A stretch of DNA of 64,000 bases from Pelobates cultripes (lineage: Eukaryota > Chordata > Amphibia > Anura > Pelobatidae): contig OW240920.1 in assembly GCA_933207985.1 (NCBI GenBank), positions 128,269,937 through 128,333,936 of the forward strand, in the 5' to 3' direction. Position 1 is the first letter of the stretch; each line of letters opens with the position of its first letter. Position numbers and translations under genes: made by a program. The notes beneath the pieces were generated by a model. It did no database searches and was not told where the DNA came from. It worked only from the letters and a program-made list of their open reading frames with translations. Of the stretch, positions 43,310 to 54,939 are shown in pieces.

Positions 43310-46302
43310 AACACCTTGTGCGCCGCCCAGACTGTGTTTTCAGTTAACTCCGGGGTCGTATTGTTTTGAAAGTAATTGGTTATTTCCTTGCGCAGGTTTG
43401 TGAGTATGGCGGGGTCCCTGAGGAGCGAGGTATTCAACCTCCATGTCCACTGGGATGAGGCGCTTACGTTGCCCAGGGTGATACTTACATCAGCGTGGTC
43501 CGACCATGTGATGGACACGATGGTAGTCTCTTCGATAAGGCCTGTATGCCTGAAGAAGTTATGGATAAGTTTTGCAAGATTGCATCAGTCCAGGCTTGGT
43601 GCTCCTGTCTGCAGCCGGACAAGGCACCGCATTAAAGTCTCCCCCCAGTAGGATGATACCGTGTGGCAGGGAGTTGAGCACTGTAATCAGGTCATCCCAG
43701 AATGTTTGAACTGGGGAGTTAGGAACGTATATGTTTATAAAATGGATTGTTTGGGAGAACAGTTGTCCCGTCAGGACGATGTAGCGCCCCCCCGGGACTA
43801 AGGTTGTGCTCGTGATGGTAAACGGACATCGTCTGTGTATCAGTATTGCTACTCCATTTTGTTTCCGATGTGTCCTAGCCTCTGCCGTTGTAGTGTATAT
43901 GTGATCTTTGAGTGAGAATTGTGCTTTCTTAGGGATGTGTGTTTCCTTGACGAACGCTACATCTGGGTCAGGGTGTTTGAATTCTTGAAAGAAAAAGCTC
44001 CTTTTGGTCAGGCCATTCAGGCCCCTGACATTAAGTGATGACATTTTTAGGGTCATGGTGCTCGTGTGTGGAGGTCGATATCAGAGAGTCATGGAAGGTG
44101 TTCCAACCTCACTGTCCTTCCTCCGCCTGCTCTCAGGTGGGTCAGGTCTCCCCCCCCCAGGGGAGGAAGAGCACCCACCCGCCCCCCAAGCCCTGGCCGA
44201 ACCAGCAATAGGGATAGTAAGGGAAGATAGAGAGAGGAGAAGATAGTTAAGAAAGTAGAGTGTTGTCAGTCTGGTCTTCCCAATTGCCAGACTAAGGTGT
44301 GGTGCGTGTTCCGCCGCTCTTTACGGACAAGTGTCTGGATAGAGGCGTCAGGATTTGGGCCGTCAGTACTGTGTCCGTCTCCACTTATTACTGCAAGAAA
44401 TAAAAATCAACAATAACGTTAAACATTGAATATAACCCACATTATGACATGCAAACTTATTGGAATAAGGGGTGTAGTCATGTGGGACCTTTTACAGGGG
44501 TGTGTCCCTGTATCAGCCACTAGTTCTCTTCCCCTGCGAGCGCCACCGGGGAATGTCACCTGCCCCCTTCCTATGGGTCCCTTGCACTCTGGCCAAGCAC
44601 GTGTAGAAATTTTAGGGGTGGAAGTGAGGATTTGGGTACAGGGATTTTCCGTCAGTGAACAATGCTCTAGCAGTTAGGGGGATGGGCAGGCCACCACGGA
44701 GTTAGTGTCTAGTAAACAGTGAACAGTAAATTTAAAGATGATGCCTCCCGCATATGATGTCGATAGTTTTAGTGTTCCCTGTATGTTCGGCCCATATTTG
44801 GCTAGCTCACAAGTCATGGTCTGCCTAGACATTGTTGAGGGAATTGCTGTAATTTCTTGCAGTCTCTGAAAGTAGTGTTTTGTATGCATGAGCATCCATA
44901 CACAAGGTTTGATTTCACCCAGGTACAATACATTTGTTTTGTTATAACAATTTCTCCTGAGCAATACTGAGCTAACAGGATATGAAATAAAAGAAAAAGA
45001 AAGAGAAAAAAAATATATTGTCTAAGGTTACAGGCACAGTACATTAATCAAATGATCCTCCATCAAAATAACTGCAGTTGTTGGGAGAGGGGTGGATTTG
45101 GGAGTTAATCCAAAACTACAGCAATGAAATCTTCAACGCCATAGTAAGTCTTCCCCACCCCCCAATTTACCTTCATGGCCCAAAGCTCCCCTGAAAAAAC
45201 AAAAGTCTGTGGAGGATAACCCGCCAGCTTGTTGGGGTCACTGGGAGTCCCCCGTCCCTCTCCCCAATACATTGTGATATCTCCCCTCTGGTGGCCAGTT
45301 CCTGGGTTGCTAGAGTACCTTATGTTTGCTGGAGATCCATCAGGGTTGTGCGGGTTGGCGGTTCGGTGAGAGGAGTTTCCCTTTAGAGGTCTCCCAGGTC
45401 GTAATGTTGATTACTCCTCGCTCTTGTACCAGTCCCTGGGCAGGGTTGGGAGAGTGGATATCGATCTCTTTGGTAGCTGGATGTCTATTGGGATGGGTAT
45501 TTACAGGGTTTGGAGGAACCTGGTGGGGTCAGTGCTGGGCTGTAGGAGAAGTGACCTACCGTCCCGGAATGCGATCAGCTTGAAAGGGTGTCCCGATGCA
45601 TACCGGAGGTTGTTGGTTCTCAGGAGGTCGGTTATTCGCTTCCACTCCCTGAGTTTAAGTAAGGTAGTACTTGCGTTTAAGTAAGGTAGTAGGAGAGAGG
45701 TCGTGCCCGTTGTATTTGATGGGGACGTCTCTGCCCAGTTGAATGATTGCTTCCTTCGTTTGGATGTGAAGGAAGCGCATGATGATGTCCCGTGGTTGTG
45801 GTGTCTCGGTCCGTCGTGTGCGGAGTGCCCGATGGATTCTGTCGATGTGCCAGAGGTCATCCGGGATGTCCGGCAGGAGTGGATGCAGTATAAAGAGTCC
45901 TCCATTGCCACTTCCGCAGTCTCCAGCCTGGTGGTTAGGTGATAGACATGCTCTACCATGCTGTTGTGGGCCACCTAGGTGGTTTCCATGCATGCTCTAA
46001 GATGGTGCTGCGTGCCCCGAGCGCATGGATCGCGTCCTTCACCTCTCTGGAAGTGCGGGTGATTTCTTGGGCCAGGTATTATTTCACCTCAGCCAGTTTT
46101 GCGAGGATCTGACGGGCCTCGTTTGCGGTCCTTCGGCTCCCTGTGGTGTGTCGGAGCTCGATGATGCTGGGGCCTGTAAATGAGGGCTGACGTCATTTTG
46201 GGGGTAATGCCACCCTTCGCGCAAGGCCATGAACATGTCCATGACTGAGGTATTTGGGTGAGGAAGGGATTTGGCTGGCTTTCTTGGCGTGCGTTTGTCC
46301 AT

Positions 46303-48730
46303 GGTGGGTGTAGAGGAGTTTTAGCTGTGGAATTGTGGGTTTAATGTGCTGATATTAGCTGCTGTTCATGGGGTCGACGAGGAGCTCTACTCGTGTGCGT
46401 CCAGCTCGCTCAGAGGTCAGGCCATGCCCCCCAAGTGCCCTCTATTTAGTATCATAACCTGAAAGAAAAAAATCAAAACCGCCAGAGGAATTCCTGACTC
46501 AGTTATCCAACGCAACACTTGTTGATTAGGTTTAACATGAAGACATAACATTAATACAAAGACAGTGACATATATAAAAAAAACAAGTCTGGAAGGATCA
46601 ATCAATTGTCCCACCTCATTGGGCCTTCCACCGTGATCCTATTCAAGGATCAATTTAAATGCTGTGTTACTTCTATGAGAGAGAGTAATAACAGTTAACC
46701 TCATGCACCACTTAAGGTTTCCCTTTAAGGCGAGAAAAAAAAGCATTTCGGCCTGAATAATTTCATGTATCCTCACTCTTACATGGATAGTCGTGCTTAT
46801 CATTCTACTTTAATTTACGTGCAGATATTAGTGCTTTTACTCATTTTATCATCTTATATAATTTTACATGAATATATAATTTATCCACGTGTTTATTTGT
46901 GTGAAGTATCCAGGTTAACCCAATATGTCCCTAGTCTAGACATAGAGTGCATATGAATGACACATACAGGAATGCAGGCAGATCCATCTGATGTCCAGTC
47001 TGATGAATAGGGTTTATTGAGGCAGATCCTTTGAAGAGGGAATTCTTGCTATTGCTTATTGTTCACCTTGGCTGTCAGTATTTAGCCAAGTTAAGCCAAG
47101 TCTGTATGTAGTGTGAGGTTAATTTTTTATTTAATTGAGGACTCCAGTTTCCTCCTGTATGGTGGGCAGTTAAGATCTATTGCTCTATTGCCTCTGGCTG
47201 AAGTCAAAATGTCTCTTGACCAACATTGTCAGTCAAAGAACATTCAAATTTGCAATGGAATTTTGCTGCGTCTCCAGTGCCGAGACCTTGTGAATTTTGC
47301 TTGTATATATTCGTTTGCAAGCAAAATTCGGAAAACTGATTTAGATTTTTAACCTCTTATCTATTGCTGGCAAGTGAGAGGTTGAAAATGGAACTGGAAG
47401 GGAGCTTGGGCTGTTGGCATGGGGGGAACTTAGTGTGACGTACAGAAGTGCAACTCCCATGATGCTTAGCCAGCACTGCTGGCATTTCTGCTGGTGATTA
47501 GCTTGACTCAAAGCTTCTCCCCTGCTGTGTCAGTAATGCATCGCCATTGATGTACAGCCAGTAGGGCTTGTTGAGCACCACAGGATACAAACATAGCCAG
47601 GATTCAGCACTGCTGTTACAAACTGGGAATAGAGCACTCTCACACCTCTGGTTGGGGGCCAGGTCCCCACCCCTTCCCAATTTAATTTATATTCTTAACC
47701 CCATGCCCCACACTCAAAAGGCCGCTGCTTACATTACAAAGAGGGAACCAGTAGCAATTCGTACTTCATTAATTTAGTTCAAAACACGTTAAGTTGTGTT
47801 TGCCAAAAACAAGCACACAAGTCTAGTAATAATACCCTTAAGTGTGTAATCTATTTTTTTGTCAATTTCTTTTTATTGAAGTTAATATAATGACATAAGA
47901 TGCAATATAAGAGTCAAAACATGATAAACAGAGAGTTCATAACAATTCATGGACAATCAGCAATACCCAATATTTTTGTATATTACAAACAAGCTAAAGC
48001 AGGCTAGACTGACATGTCTAAACTGAGATCAATTGCTCAGCAAAGGTACGTAGAAGGCTAGCTAGACATGATGATTGTGATAATAAATGCACAAAGTACA
48101 GGTACTAATATTTTTAAAAAGAGTGTGAGACAACCAAGCATTACATAACATGAGAATATCCCTGGGAGGCCCCCAACTGTTTTAAGGGCATATTACTCAA
48201 ATAATGTAAAGGAGGGTGCTTGAAGGTGAGGCAGCGACCCAGACATCTCCCCATTGAAATCATAATAAGAGGATGACCACATGTCCCCTCTGATTCAGGT
48301 AAACCTATGCCGACCCAGGGTGTAACAGAGTCCCACAACAGAGGTTGATACTTTCGCGTCCCGAGCTGGGCCGCCGGATCAAGCCACACGCTACAATCAA
48401 GGTTTTCCACAGCACCTCACAGAAGACAGGAGTCCCAGCTCTAGTGCGAAGCCATTGCTGTCCGTCTGCCTGTTGTCGTGGCGATGGGTGCTTTCTATTA
48501 CTATACCCTCATACTTTTTCATTTTCTTCATTATCAGCTTCCCCCTCTCCTTTCTCACTTTTCTTTTACTCCTTTTATTTTTACCGCTCTCAAACTCTCC
48601 TCCTTCTCCTCTCTTACTTTCAAGCTTGCATCACTTTTTTAGAACTTTTCTGTTACTCCTTTTATTTTTACAGCTCTCAAACTTTCTTCCTTTTTCAGGC
48701 TTTGCGGCCTTCCTCCTGCTCCTTAATATT
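46303..48730. other. Unassigned intergenic sequence
   Basis: This holds LINE 5' flank (to about 46430), then AT-rich unique-looking sequence. A segment near 47865 (TTTTTATTGAAGTTAATATA) resembles a LINE 3' tail on the minus strand, and 48520-48720 is a pyrimidine-rich tract. I recognise no gene. Confidence 0.4.
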
Positions 48731-49327
48731 TGTCAGGATCTTACCTGATGGGGAGTCCGGCTCACAGAGTTATACGCTCACCCTTGCAAAGTAGACACAG
48801 ACCAGGGTGACCAGGTAAGACGCCACCTGATCTGTGAGTCTGTGCACGGGGGCTTTCCAGGAAAAGTGCGCCAAGTCTCAGTACAGCAGGGATTAGCAGA
48901 AGCGTGGTCAAGGGAAGCCAAAATCAGGGAAGCCAGAGGTCAGAGTAGTCCAGGAGGAAAGCCAAGGTCAGAAGCCGGAATTAGACAGTAATCACTGGAA
49001 CGCAGGTACAGAGTAACAGGAACCAAACAAGGGAACCGAGTCAATGAACTGACACTGCCCTCAGGGAGAGGCAGTGTCTTATACCTGGCTAATTGGTGAT
49101 CAGCCACAGGTGTGCTGAGATCGTTGGAGCAGCCACAGAATAACGTCCAGCCCCCAGTGCTGGGTACAAGGCAATATAGACTTCTGGCTATCTCTTGAGC
49201 TGATATGGTGGCTCAGAGGCAAAATAGCAGCCCCAGGACTGCAAAGTACCCTGGTTCAAGTCCGTCACCGGGCACTTCTGGGGCGACCTCGTCTGGCCGT
49301 CGGGATGTCGCGGTGAGAATCGTGACA
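48731..49327 (+). mobile_element. Possible solo LTR
   Basis: The unit starts TGTCAGGATC and ends ATCGTGACA, TG...CA boundaries typical of LTRs. The flanks ATATT and CTATT match at 4 of 5 positions. No coding region. A tRNA-like stretch lies at its right end. Confidence 0.45.
49205..49280 (+). repeat. Degenerate tRNA-like sequence
   Basis: TGGCTCAGAGGC resembles a box A and GGTTCAAGTCC a box B, with ACTGCAAAG in the anticodon region. The acceptor and T stems do not pair, so it is not a working tRNA. It could be a SINE head or decayed pseudo-tRNA. Confidence 0.35.
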
Positions 49328-49920
49328 CTATTGCTGCCTGCCAAAACATGGCACAATGGCAAACACATATTCAGCTATGTCAGACACATACAGACAAATC
49401 AAGTCAAATCTATACTCAATAGCACACAGTGCAATAATATTACAGGATCTGTAATGTTTGAACATGAAAACACAAAAAGAATACAGTACAATCTAAATCT
49501 GTTTTTTAGACTTCCCTTTGTCTTCAGGAACTGTGTTCCTGATCCTCATCTCTCTTCTTGTCTACTCCTGACTACAAATTCTTCTTCTTCTCTTCTTGTT
49601 TGTGCTCCAAAGCACTCTTCTCGGTCCTGATCCGAGGACCACTGACACAAAATGGCGGTGAAACAAAATGGCGGCACATCCAGAAAAAAAGTTCATAAAG
49701 TCGGGAGTTCATAAAGCGAGAGTTCATAAAGTGAGAAATGCCTGTATACACATCCTCATTCACAGCAATAATTGTGACTGTTTGTGGAGTCAACCTGTTG
49801 GGATTCTTTAAAAAAGTGTACATTTTTTACTTTAGTCCAATTTAGCTAAAATGGCAACATTTTGCACATTAGTTTTTTTTCCAATTTTGTCTATTTGTGC
49901 CTTAACCTGAAATAGAATTT
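49328..49920. other. Unassigned sequence
   Basis: No gene seen. A short direct repeat of GAGTTCATAAAG occurs three times at 49690-49735. Confidence 0.4.
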
Positions 49921-50663
49921 CAAGGTTATTCACTAAAGTAAGAAATGGCAGAAATTCAAAGTGAATTTCAAAATTTAGGCCAAAATAACTGATTTAGAAA
50001 CATTCTCCAACACAATTCCGTGTTCAGTGTGGCTGTTTTGTCCTTACTAGAGTTGAGCGAACCCGAACTGTAAAGGGTTCGTACCGAACATTACGATTTT
50101 TTGACCCCGAACCCGAGCCTGGACATTTCAGTAACAGTTCGGGTTCAAGTTCGGTGTTCGGCGATTTAATGGCGCGTTTTGAAAAGCTGCAGGGCAGCCA
50201 GTCAACAAGCGTTTGACTTGTGTGCCCTTAAAAGCCATCACAGCCATGCCTACTAATGGCATGGCTGTGATTGGACAGTGCAGCAATGGACTTCTATTGC
50301 AGCCCCTTAGTAGATAACTCCCTAATTCCCACAGCATTAGGGAGCTACCTACCAAAAGGCTGAAAGACCTGAATTGGTCTTTCAGCTAAATTTACTAATA
50401 CTAAGTAAAAATTACTTAGTATTAGTAAATTATGCCCCAACTCGCTATACCACGAGTAGGGGCATGTCTATTAAACAGAGACCAGCCTGTGGCTGCTCAC
50501 TGTTAAATTTTTTTATTTTTTTTTAAAAACCGGGGCCCCCCTCCCGAGCCACCACTCGTGACGTGCGAGTGGGGGCTTTTATTCTAAAGGGGGGACCTAT
50601 TGCCCCCCCCGACCCCCACCCCTGAGCGGTGGGTGGGGACCCTAAAGTAAAAAAGGGGGGAGG

Positions 50664-51410
50664 AAAAGTGTTTAGATACATTGTGGTTTTGGTACCCATT
50701 GGTAATGTTTCGACAATGTTCGCCTAATCTCGTTTTGAGGCTTCTTGTGGTCATGTCCACGTATTGCAAACCGCATGGGTATTCCAGGAGATAAATTACA
50801 TTCTTAGATGTGCAAGTGATAAAATCTTTAATCTTATATGTTTTATTTGATTTAAATTGCGTAGTCTTGGATTTGGTGGACTGGTCAGTGCATTTACATA
50901 CTTTACAGCGTTTACACTTAAAGAACCCTTTGGTATTGGGTAGAAGGCGGGATTGGAGTTTTGCAGCATCCTCCCTAGTAAAGTTGGATGTTAAAATCGA
51001 TTTGAAAGCTGGGAGCTCCCCTAAATACAATATTAGGTCTCTCTAGTATGATTTCTTTCAAAATATCATCTTGTTTAAGCAAGTGCCAGTGTTTATTTAT
51101 TATTTTCTTGACATGATTTTGTTTTGTTAAAATTAAATATAATGGGGAGACTGGGGTGATTATTATGATTTTTCTCTTTATAGTTTAAAAGTTCTGTTCT
51201 TTCTTTAGTTCTGATAACGTCTATAATATTGTTAAGATTATCCAATGGGTAATTTTTTTCGGTGAATTTATCTTTCAGAAACTCTGCTTGCTGATTAAAA
51301 TCTGAGAGCAATTTCTCCTTAATCTTAAAAATTGACTTTTTGGTGCACTTTCCAGCCAAGGCTTATAATGACAACTCGACCGGTCAATGGCTGTATTAGT
51401 ACAAACCTTT
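50664..51410 (-). pseudogene. Penelope GIY-YIG fragment carried in a hAT element
   Basis: The minus-strand frame has FFKCKRCKVCKC and the GIY-YIG core NVIYLLEYPCGLQYVDMTTR, then RLGEHCRNI and NVSKHF. The glycine of the YVG motif is replaced by Asp (YVD). It is a diverged relative of the domain at 32832-33542. The reading frame runs directly into minisatellite at its 3' side (about 50660). Confidence 0.85.
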
Positions 51411-51415
51411 TTAAT

Positions 51416-52980
51416 AGACATGTGCAATTCGTTTCGAATGTCAGAATTGCCGAAGTGCCGAATTGCCGAGGTTACGAAATTACAGAAGTTCCGAAGTCCC
51501 AAAGTTCCGAAGTGTTAAAGTGTCGAAGTGCCGAAGTTCCGAAGCACAGTATTGCCTAAGTACTAATATACTTACCCAGTGAAAGAAGAAGAATGTTACA
51601 TTGTATACAATTTTAAATAAAAAGTATACAAACATAGCCAGGATTCAGCTGTAAGCATTTGCAACACTTACAACAATCAAGTAACATACATTCATATAAA
51701 ATGTAAGTTACTTAGCCAGTCAATGTAATGACAGGAATGAATAAGTAGATAACTCCCTAATTCCCACGGTATTAGGGAGCTATCTACTAAAAGGCTGAAA
51801 GACCTAAATTGGTCTTTCAGCCAAATTTACTAATACTAAGTAAAGATTACTTAGTATTAGTAAATTATGCCCCTACTCGCTATACCGCTGCTCACTGTTA
51901 AAAAACAAACAAACAAAAAAAAGGTCCCCCCTTCCGAGCCCCCACATTAGGTCCCCCTTATTTTACTGTAGGGCCCCCACCCACTGCTCAGGGGTGGGGG
52001 CAAGGGGGAAGGACATTAGGTTCCCCCCCCTTATTAGTAATTAGGGCCCCACCCACCGCTCATGGGTGGGGGCCAGGGGGGAGGACATTAGGTCCCCCCC
52101 TTATTATAATTTAGGGCACCCACCCGCCGCTCAGGGGTGGGGGCCAGGGGGGAGGACCTTAGGTTCCCCCCTTATTAGTATTTAGGGCCCCTACCCACCG
52201 CTCAGGGGTGGGGGCCAGGGGGGAGGACATTAGGTCCCCCCCTTATTTTACTGTAGGGCCCCCACCCACCACCTGAGGGGTGGGGGCCAGGGGGGAGGAC
52301 ATTAGGTTCCCCCCCTTATTCCAATTTAGGGCCCCCACCCGCGGCTCAGGGGTGGGGCCAGGAGGGAGGAGCTTAGGTCCCCCCCTTATTAGTATTTAGG
52401 GCCCCCACCCACCGCTCAGGGGTGGGGGCCAGAGGGGAGAACTTTAGGTCCCCCACCTTATTAGTATTTAGGGCCCCCACCCACCACTAAGGGGTGGGGG
52501 CCAGGGGGGAGGACATTAGGTCCCCCCCCCCTTATTTTACTGTAGGGTCCCCACCCACTGTTCAGGGGTGGGGACTCAGGAGGGGGGATTTTTTTTTTTT
52601 TTAGCAGTGAGCAGCCATAGGCTGCTCACTGTTTAATAGACATGCCCCTACTCGCAGTATAGCGAGTAGGGGCATAATTTACTAATACTAAGTAATCTTT
52701 ACTTAGTATTAGTAAATTTGTCTGAAAGACCAATTCAGGTCTTTCAGCCTTTTAGTAGATAGCTCTTTAATACAGTGGAAATTAGGGAGTTATCTACTTA
52801 TTCATTCCTGTCAAGTAACTTACATTTTATATGAATGTATGTTACTTGATTGTTGTAAGTGTTGGAAATGCTTAGAGCTGAATCCTGGCTATGTTTGTAT
52901 ACATTTTATTTAAAATTGTATACAGTGTAACATTCTTCTTCTTCCACTGGGTAAGTATATTAGTACTTAGGCAATACATT
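51416..52980. mobile_element. Foldback element with long inverted arms around a minisatellite
   Basis: The left end TAGACATGTGCAATTCGTTT leads through CGAAGTTCCGAAG units and a hairpin series. The arm 51540-51900 is repeated inverted at 52600-52980 (AGTATATTAGTACTTAGGCA). The core is about 10 minisatellite units. The right terminus is missing. The copy at 29630-30281 supplies that end (...ATTGCACATGTCTA). Confidence 0.7.
52600..52860. repeat. Hairpin cassette (six consecutive stem-loops)
   Basis: Stems in order: CAGTGAGCAGCC/GGCTGCTCACTG; GCCCCTACTCGC/GCGAGTAGGGGC; AATTTACTAATACTAAGTAA with its exact complement (20 bp); CTGAAAGACC/GGTCTTTCAG; AGTAGATAGCTC... with ...TTATCTACT; AAGTAACTTACATT/AATGTATGTTACTT. 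Loops are 3-7 nt for most. The same series occurs at 29690-29965, 50328-50512, 51740-51900 and 61772-61975, and in part at 34295-34420. Confidence 0.93.
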
Positions 52981-53185
52981 TTACTTCCTTTTGCAGCCTT
53001 CTGGCCCTTTCCAGGACTTTTTTAGAGCCATTTTAGTGCCCAATAGTTCGGGTCCCCATTGACTTCAATGGGGTTCGGGGTCAAGTTGGAGTCAAGTTCG
53101 AGTCCCGAACTCAAACTTTGTGCTGAAGTTTGGCTGAACCTGGCGAACACAAACATCCAGGTGTCCGCTCAACTCTAGTCCTTAC

Positions 53186-53960
53186 ACTTGAAATTCACTT
53201 GGAATTAACTCTGAATTCCCAGCCATTCTAATTTTAGTGAATACGCCTGTATGAGTTTTTTTGAAATCTCAACAGGTAACATTTTAGTGAATAATTGTGA
53301 TAGTTCTAAATGGCAAGGAAATATAAACAGTGTGCGTGTAATAATTATTTTAAAACAATTATACATTTCTTGTACACATAAATAATTACTGCAGACATGT
53401 TAATTTTTTATTGTTGAGAATTTTATTGAATTTTGTAAACATACAGCAAAAACAAAAGAAAAAGTTCAAATTAACAGTGATTTAAATTTAGTTATATTTG
53501 GCCAAATAATGATAACAAACAAATAGCCATGTGGCCAATAGTTTATAATAAAGTAAAAGTATTTTCTCCTGATAAGGTAAAAAAAAAAGAGGTGACAAGC
53601 AATCAGTGTCATTAATGCTTATCACATGAATAAATGGCAAAATTAATATGGCCCGGAGTAATGAGAGAAGCGATGTGTTAATAATTTGGAATTTAAAACA
53701 TAAAAATGTATATTGATCACAATAATATATTGAATTATAAAATTAAATTAAAACCAGGGTAGATGGATCATTATCACTGACTCCGTCCTGTGTCGTATCT
53801 GTTTCTCAATTTACTATTCATTTTGCCAAGACTTTGTTTCTTCGCATTGGTCTGATCTCTAGCTGGTTTTGCTAAACAAAGGATATTGCCGGATTCTTTT
53901 TCTTTAACGTGTCAAAGGTCTTCCACCTGTGTGGATATAGGCAAATCCAACATTTTAGAG
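53186..53960. other. MITE remainder and unassigned AT-rich sequence
   Basis: 53186-53250 completes the TTATTTACTAAA-family MITE interrupted by the hAT. 53400-53960 is AT-rich with a LINE-tail-like start (TTTTTTATTGTTGAGAATTT). No gene recognised. Confidence 0.4.
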
Positions 53961-53969
53961 ATTATATAT

Positions 53970-54168
53970 ATATATATATAAAAATACTGAACAAAATTAT
54001 AAACGCAACACTTTTGTTTTTGCCCCCATTTTTCATGAGCTGTACTCAAAGATCTAAGACTTTTTTTACATGCACAAAAGGCCTATTTCTCTCAAATATT
54101 ATTCACAAATCTGTCTAAATCTGTGCACAGCCCCATGTTGCAAGGATCTGTACACAATTTCTGGAAGC
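53970..54168 (+). mobile_element. Mariner/Tc1 element, left part
   Basis: TACTGAACAAAATTATAAAC opens a long terminal repeat that continues through CTCAAATATTATTCACAAAT and CTGTCTAAATCTGTG. The right end of the same family is inverted at 63150-63225. After the TIR it joins directly to a transposase C-terminal piece ending TTTCTGGAAGCTG, where the hAT MITE enters. Confidence 0.8.
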
Positions 54169-54176
54169 TGGGGGGG

Positions 54177-54481
54177 TAGAGATGTCACGAACAGTTTGCC
54201 GAGAACTGTTCACCACTGCGTGTTCGCGTTCGTCACGGCGGGCGAACATATGCAATGTTCGGTCCGCCCCCTGTTCGTCATCATTGAGTAAACTTTGACC
54301 CTGTACCTCACAGTCAGCAGACACATTCCAGCCAATCAGCAGCAGACCCTCCCTCCCAGACCCTCCCACCTCCGTCACTCAATGATGACGAATAGGGGGC
54401 GGACCGAACATCGCATATGTTCGCCCGCCGCAGCTAACGTGAACCCATATGTTCGCCGGCGAACTGTTCGCAACAACTCTA
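54177..54481. mobile_element. Foldback hAT MITE with 8-bp target duplication
   Basis: The 305-bp copy of the family at 42422-42771 has termini TAGAGATGTCACGAAC and (reverse complement) TAGAGTTGTTGCGAAC. The perfect duplication TGGGGGGG lies at 54169-54176 and 54482-54489. The arms share TTCGTCATCATTGAGT. Confidence 0.92.
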
Positions 54482-54659
54482 TGGGGGGGCGTAGCTACAA
54501 CCTTGACTAAGATGGCCACTTAACCCGTGAGCTCCGATCCAATATACCCCTAAAAAGCTACTAATTACAGCTACAGACAACACGTGGGTCGAAATCGCCG
54601 CACAGAGCCTTCCCAAACCCCGAGGGGTTCACGGCCGGGCCAACAGCAGGGTCTGATGG

Positions 54660-54920
54660 ATGATTTTCTCCAATCCCACCGCGGAACACCCTGCACTGGA
54701 GCGAATAAGGGAGGTCTCCATGGCCACTAAAACAGACCTACTCGCCCCCACCACCACCATACAAGATGCCTTGCAAGCGGAGATGGCGGGAATAAGAACG
54801 GAAGTGACCGCCCAAGCAAACCGCATACGGGCCCTAGAGCACACTGCAGAGGCCCAATCCACCAGGATTTCAGCCACAGACCTGGCTATCTCCAGACAGG
54901 GGGACATACTCCTCAATTAA
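54660..54920 (+). pseudogene. LINE ORF1 N-terminal coiled coil
   Basis: The frame contains MATKTDLLAPTTTIQDALQA and then heptad-like sequence to ATDLAISRQGD, typical of the coiled-coil part of L1-type ORF1p. It stops at 54920. The RRM and C-terminal domain expected next are missing. Confidence 0.75.
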
Positions 54921-54939
54921 GACCGGTAACAGCAGCTTG

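Larger units (their letters stand above)
40399..46302 (-). pseudogene. L1/Tx1-type LINE with ORF1 and ORF2, split by a solo LTR
   Basis: Minus-strand ORF1 starts at 46302 (MDKRTPRKPAKSLP) and continues in shifted frames to IDRIHRALRTRRTETPQPRD (about 45800). ORF2 starts near 44056 with an endonuclease domain (LNVRGLNGLTKRS, VKETHIPKKAQ, GVAILIHRR, LLGGDFNAVP). It resumes beyond the LTR with a linker helix (41771-41523), and the RT reaches SGYADDVFLTL (about 40870) and SIKYLGIRLP. It ends without a zinc knuckle or poly(A), so the 3' part is missing. About 1.4 kb between the ORFs (44057-45500) has no recognisable product. Confidence 0.85.
50048..53177. mobile_element. TAGAGTTGAGCG-type hAT composite, 3.1 kb
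   Basis: Terminal repeats TAGAGTTGAGCGAACCCG and ...GTCCGCTCAACTCTA are flanked by a perfect 8-bp duplication GTCCTTAC (50040-50047 and 53178-53185). The target was another TTATTTACTAAA-family MITE (about 49920-50040 plus 53186-53250). Inside are hairpin cassettes (50328-50512, 51740-51900, 52600-52860), minisatellite (51950-52590), a Penelope fragment and a second element's arms. No transposase. Confidence 0.9.

Noticed and set aside
49205..49280. tRNA gene
   Set aside because: Box A- and box B-like sequences are present, but the acceptor and T stems do not pair. At most it is a degenerate tRNA-derived sequence.
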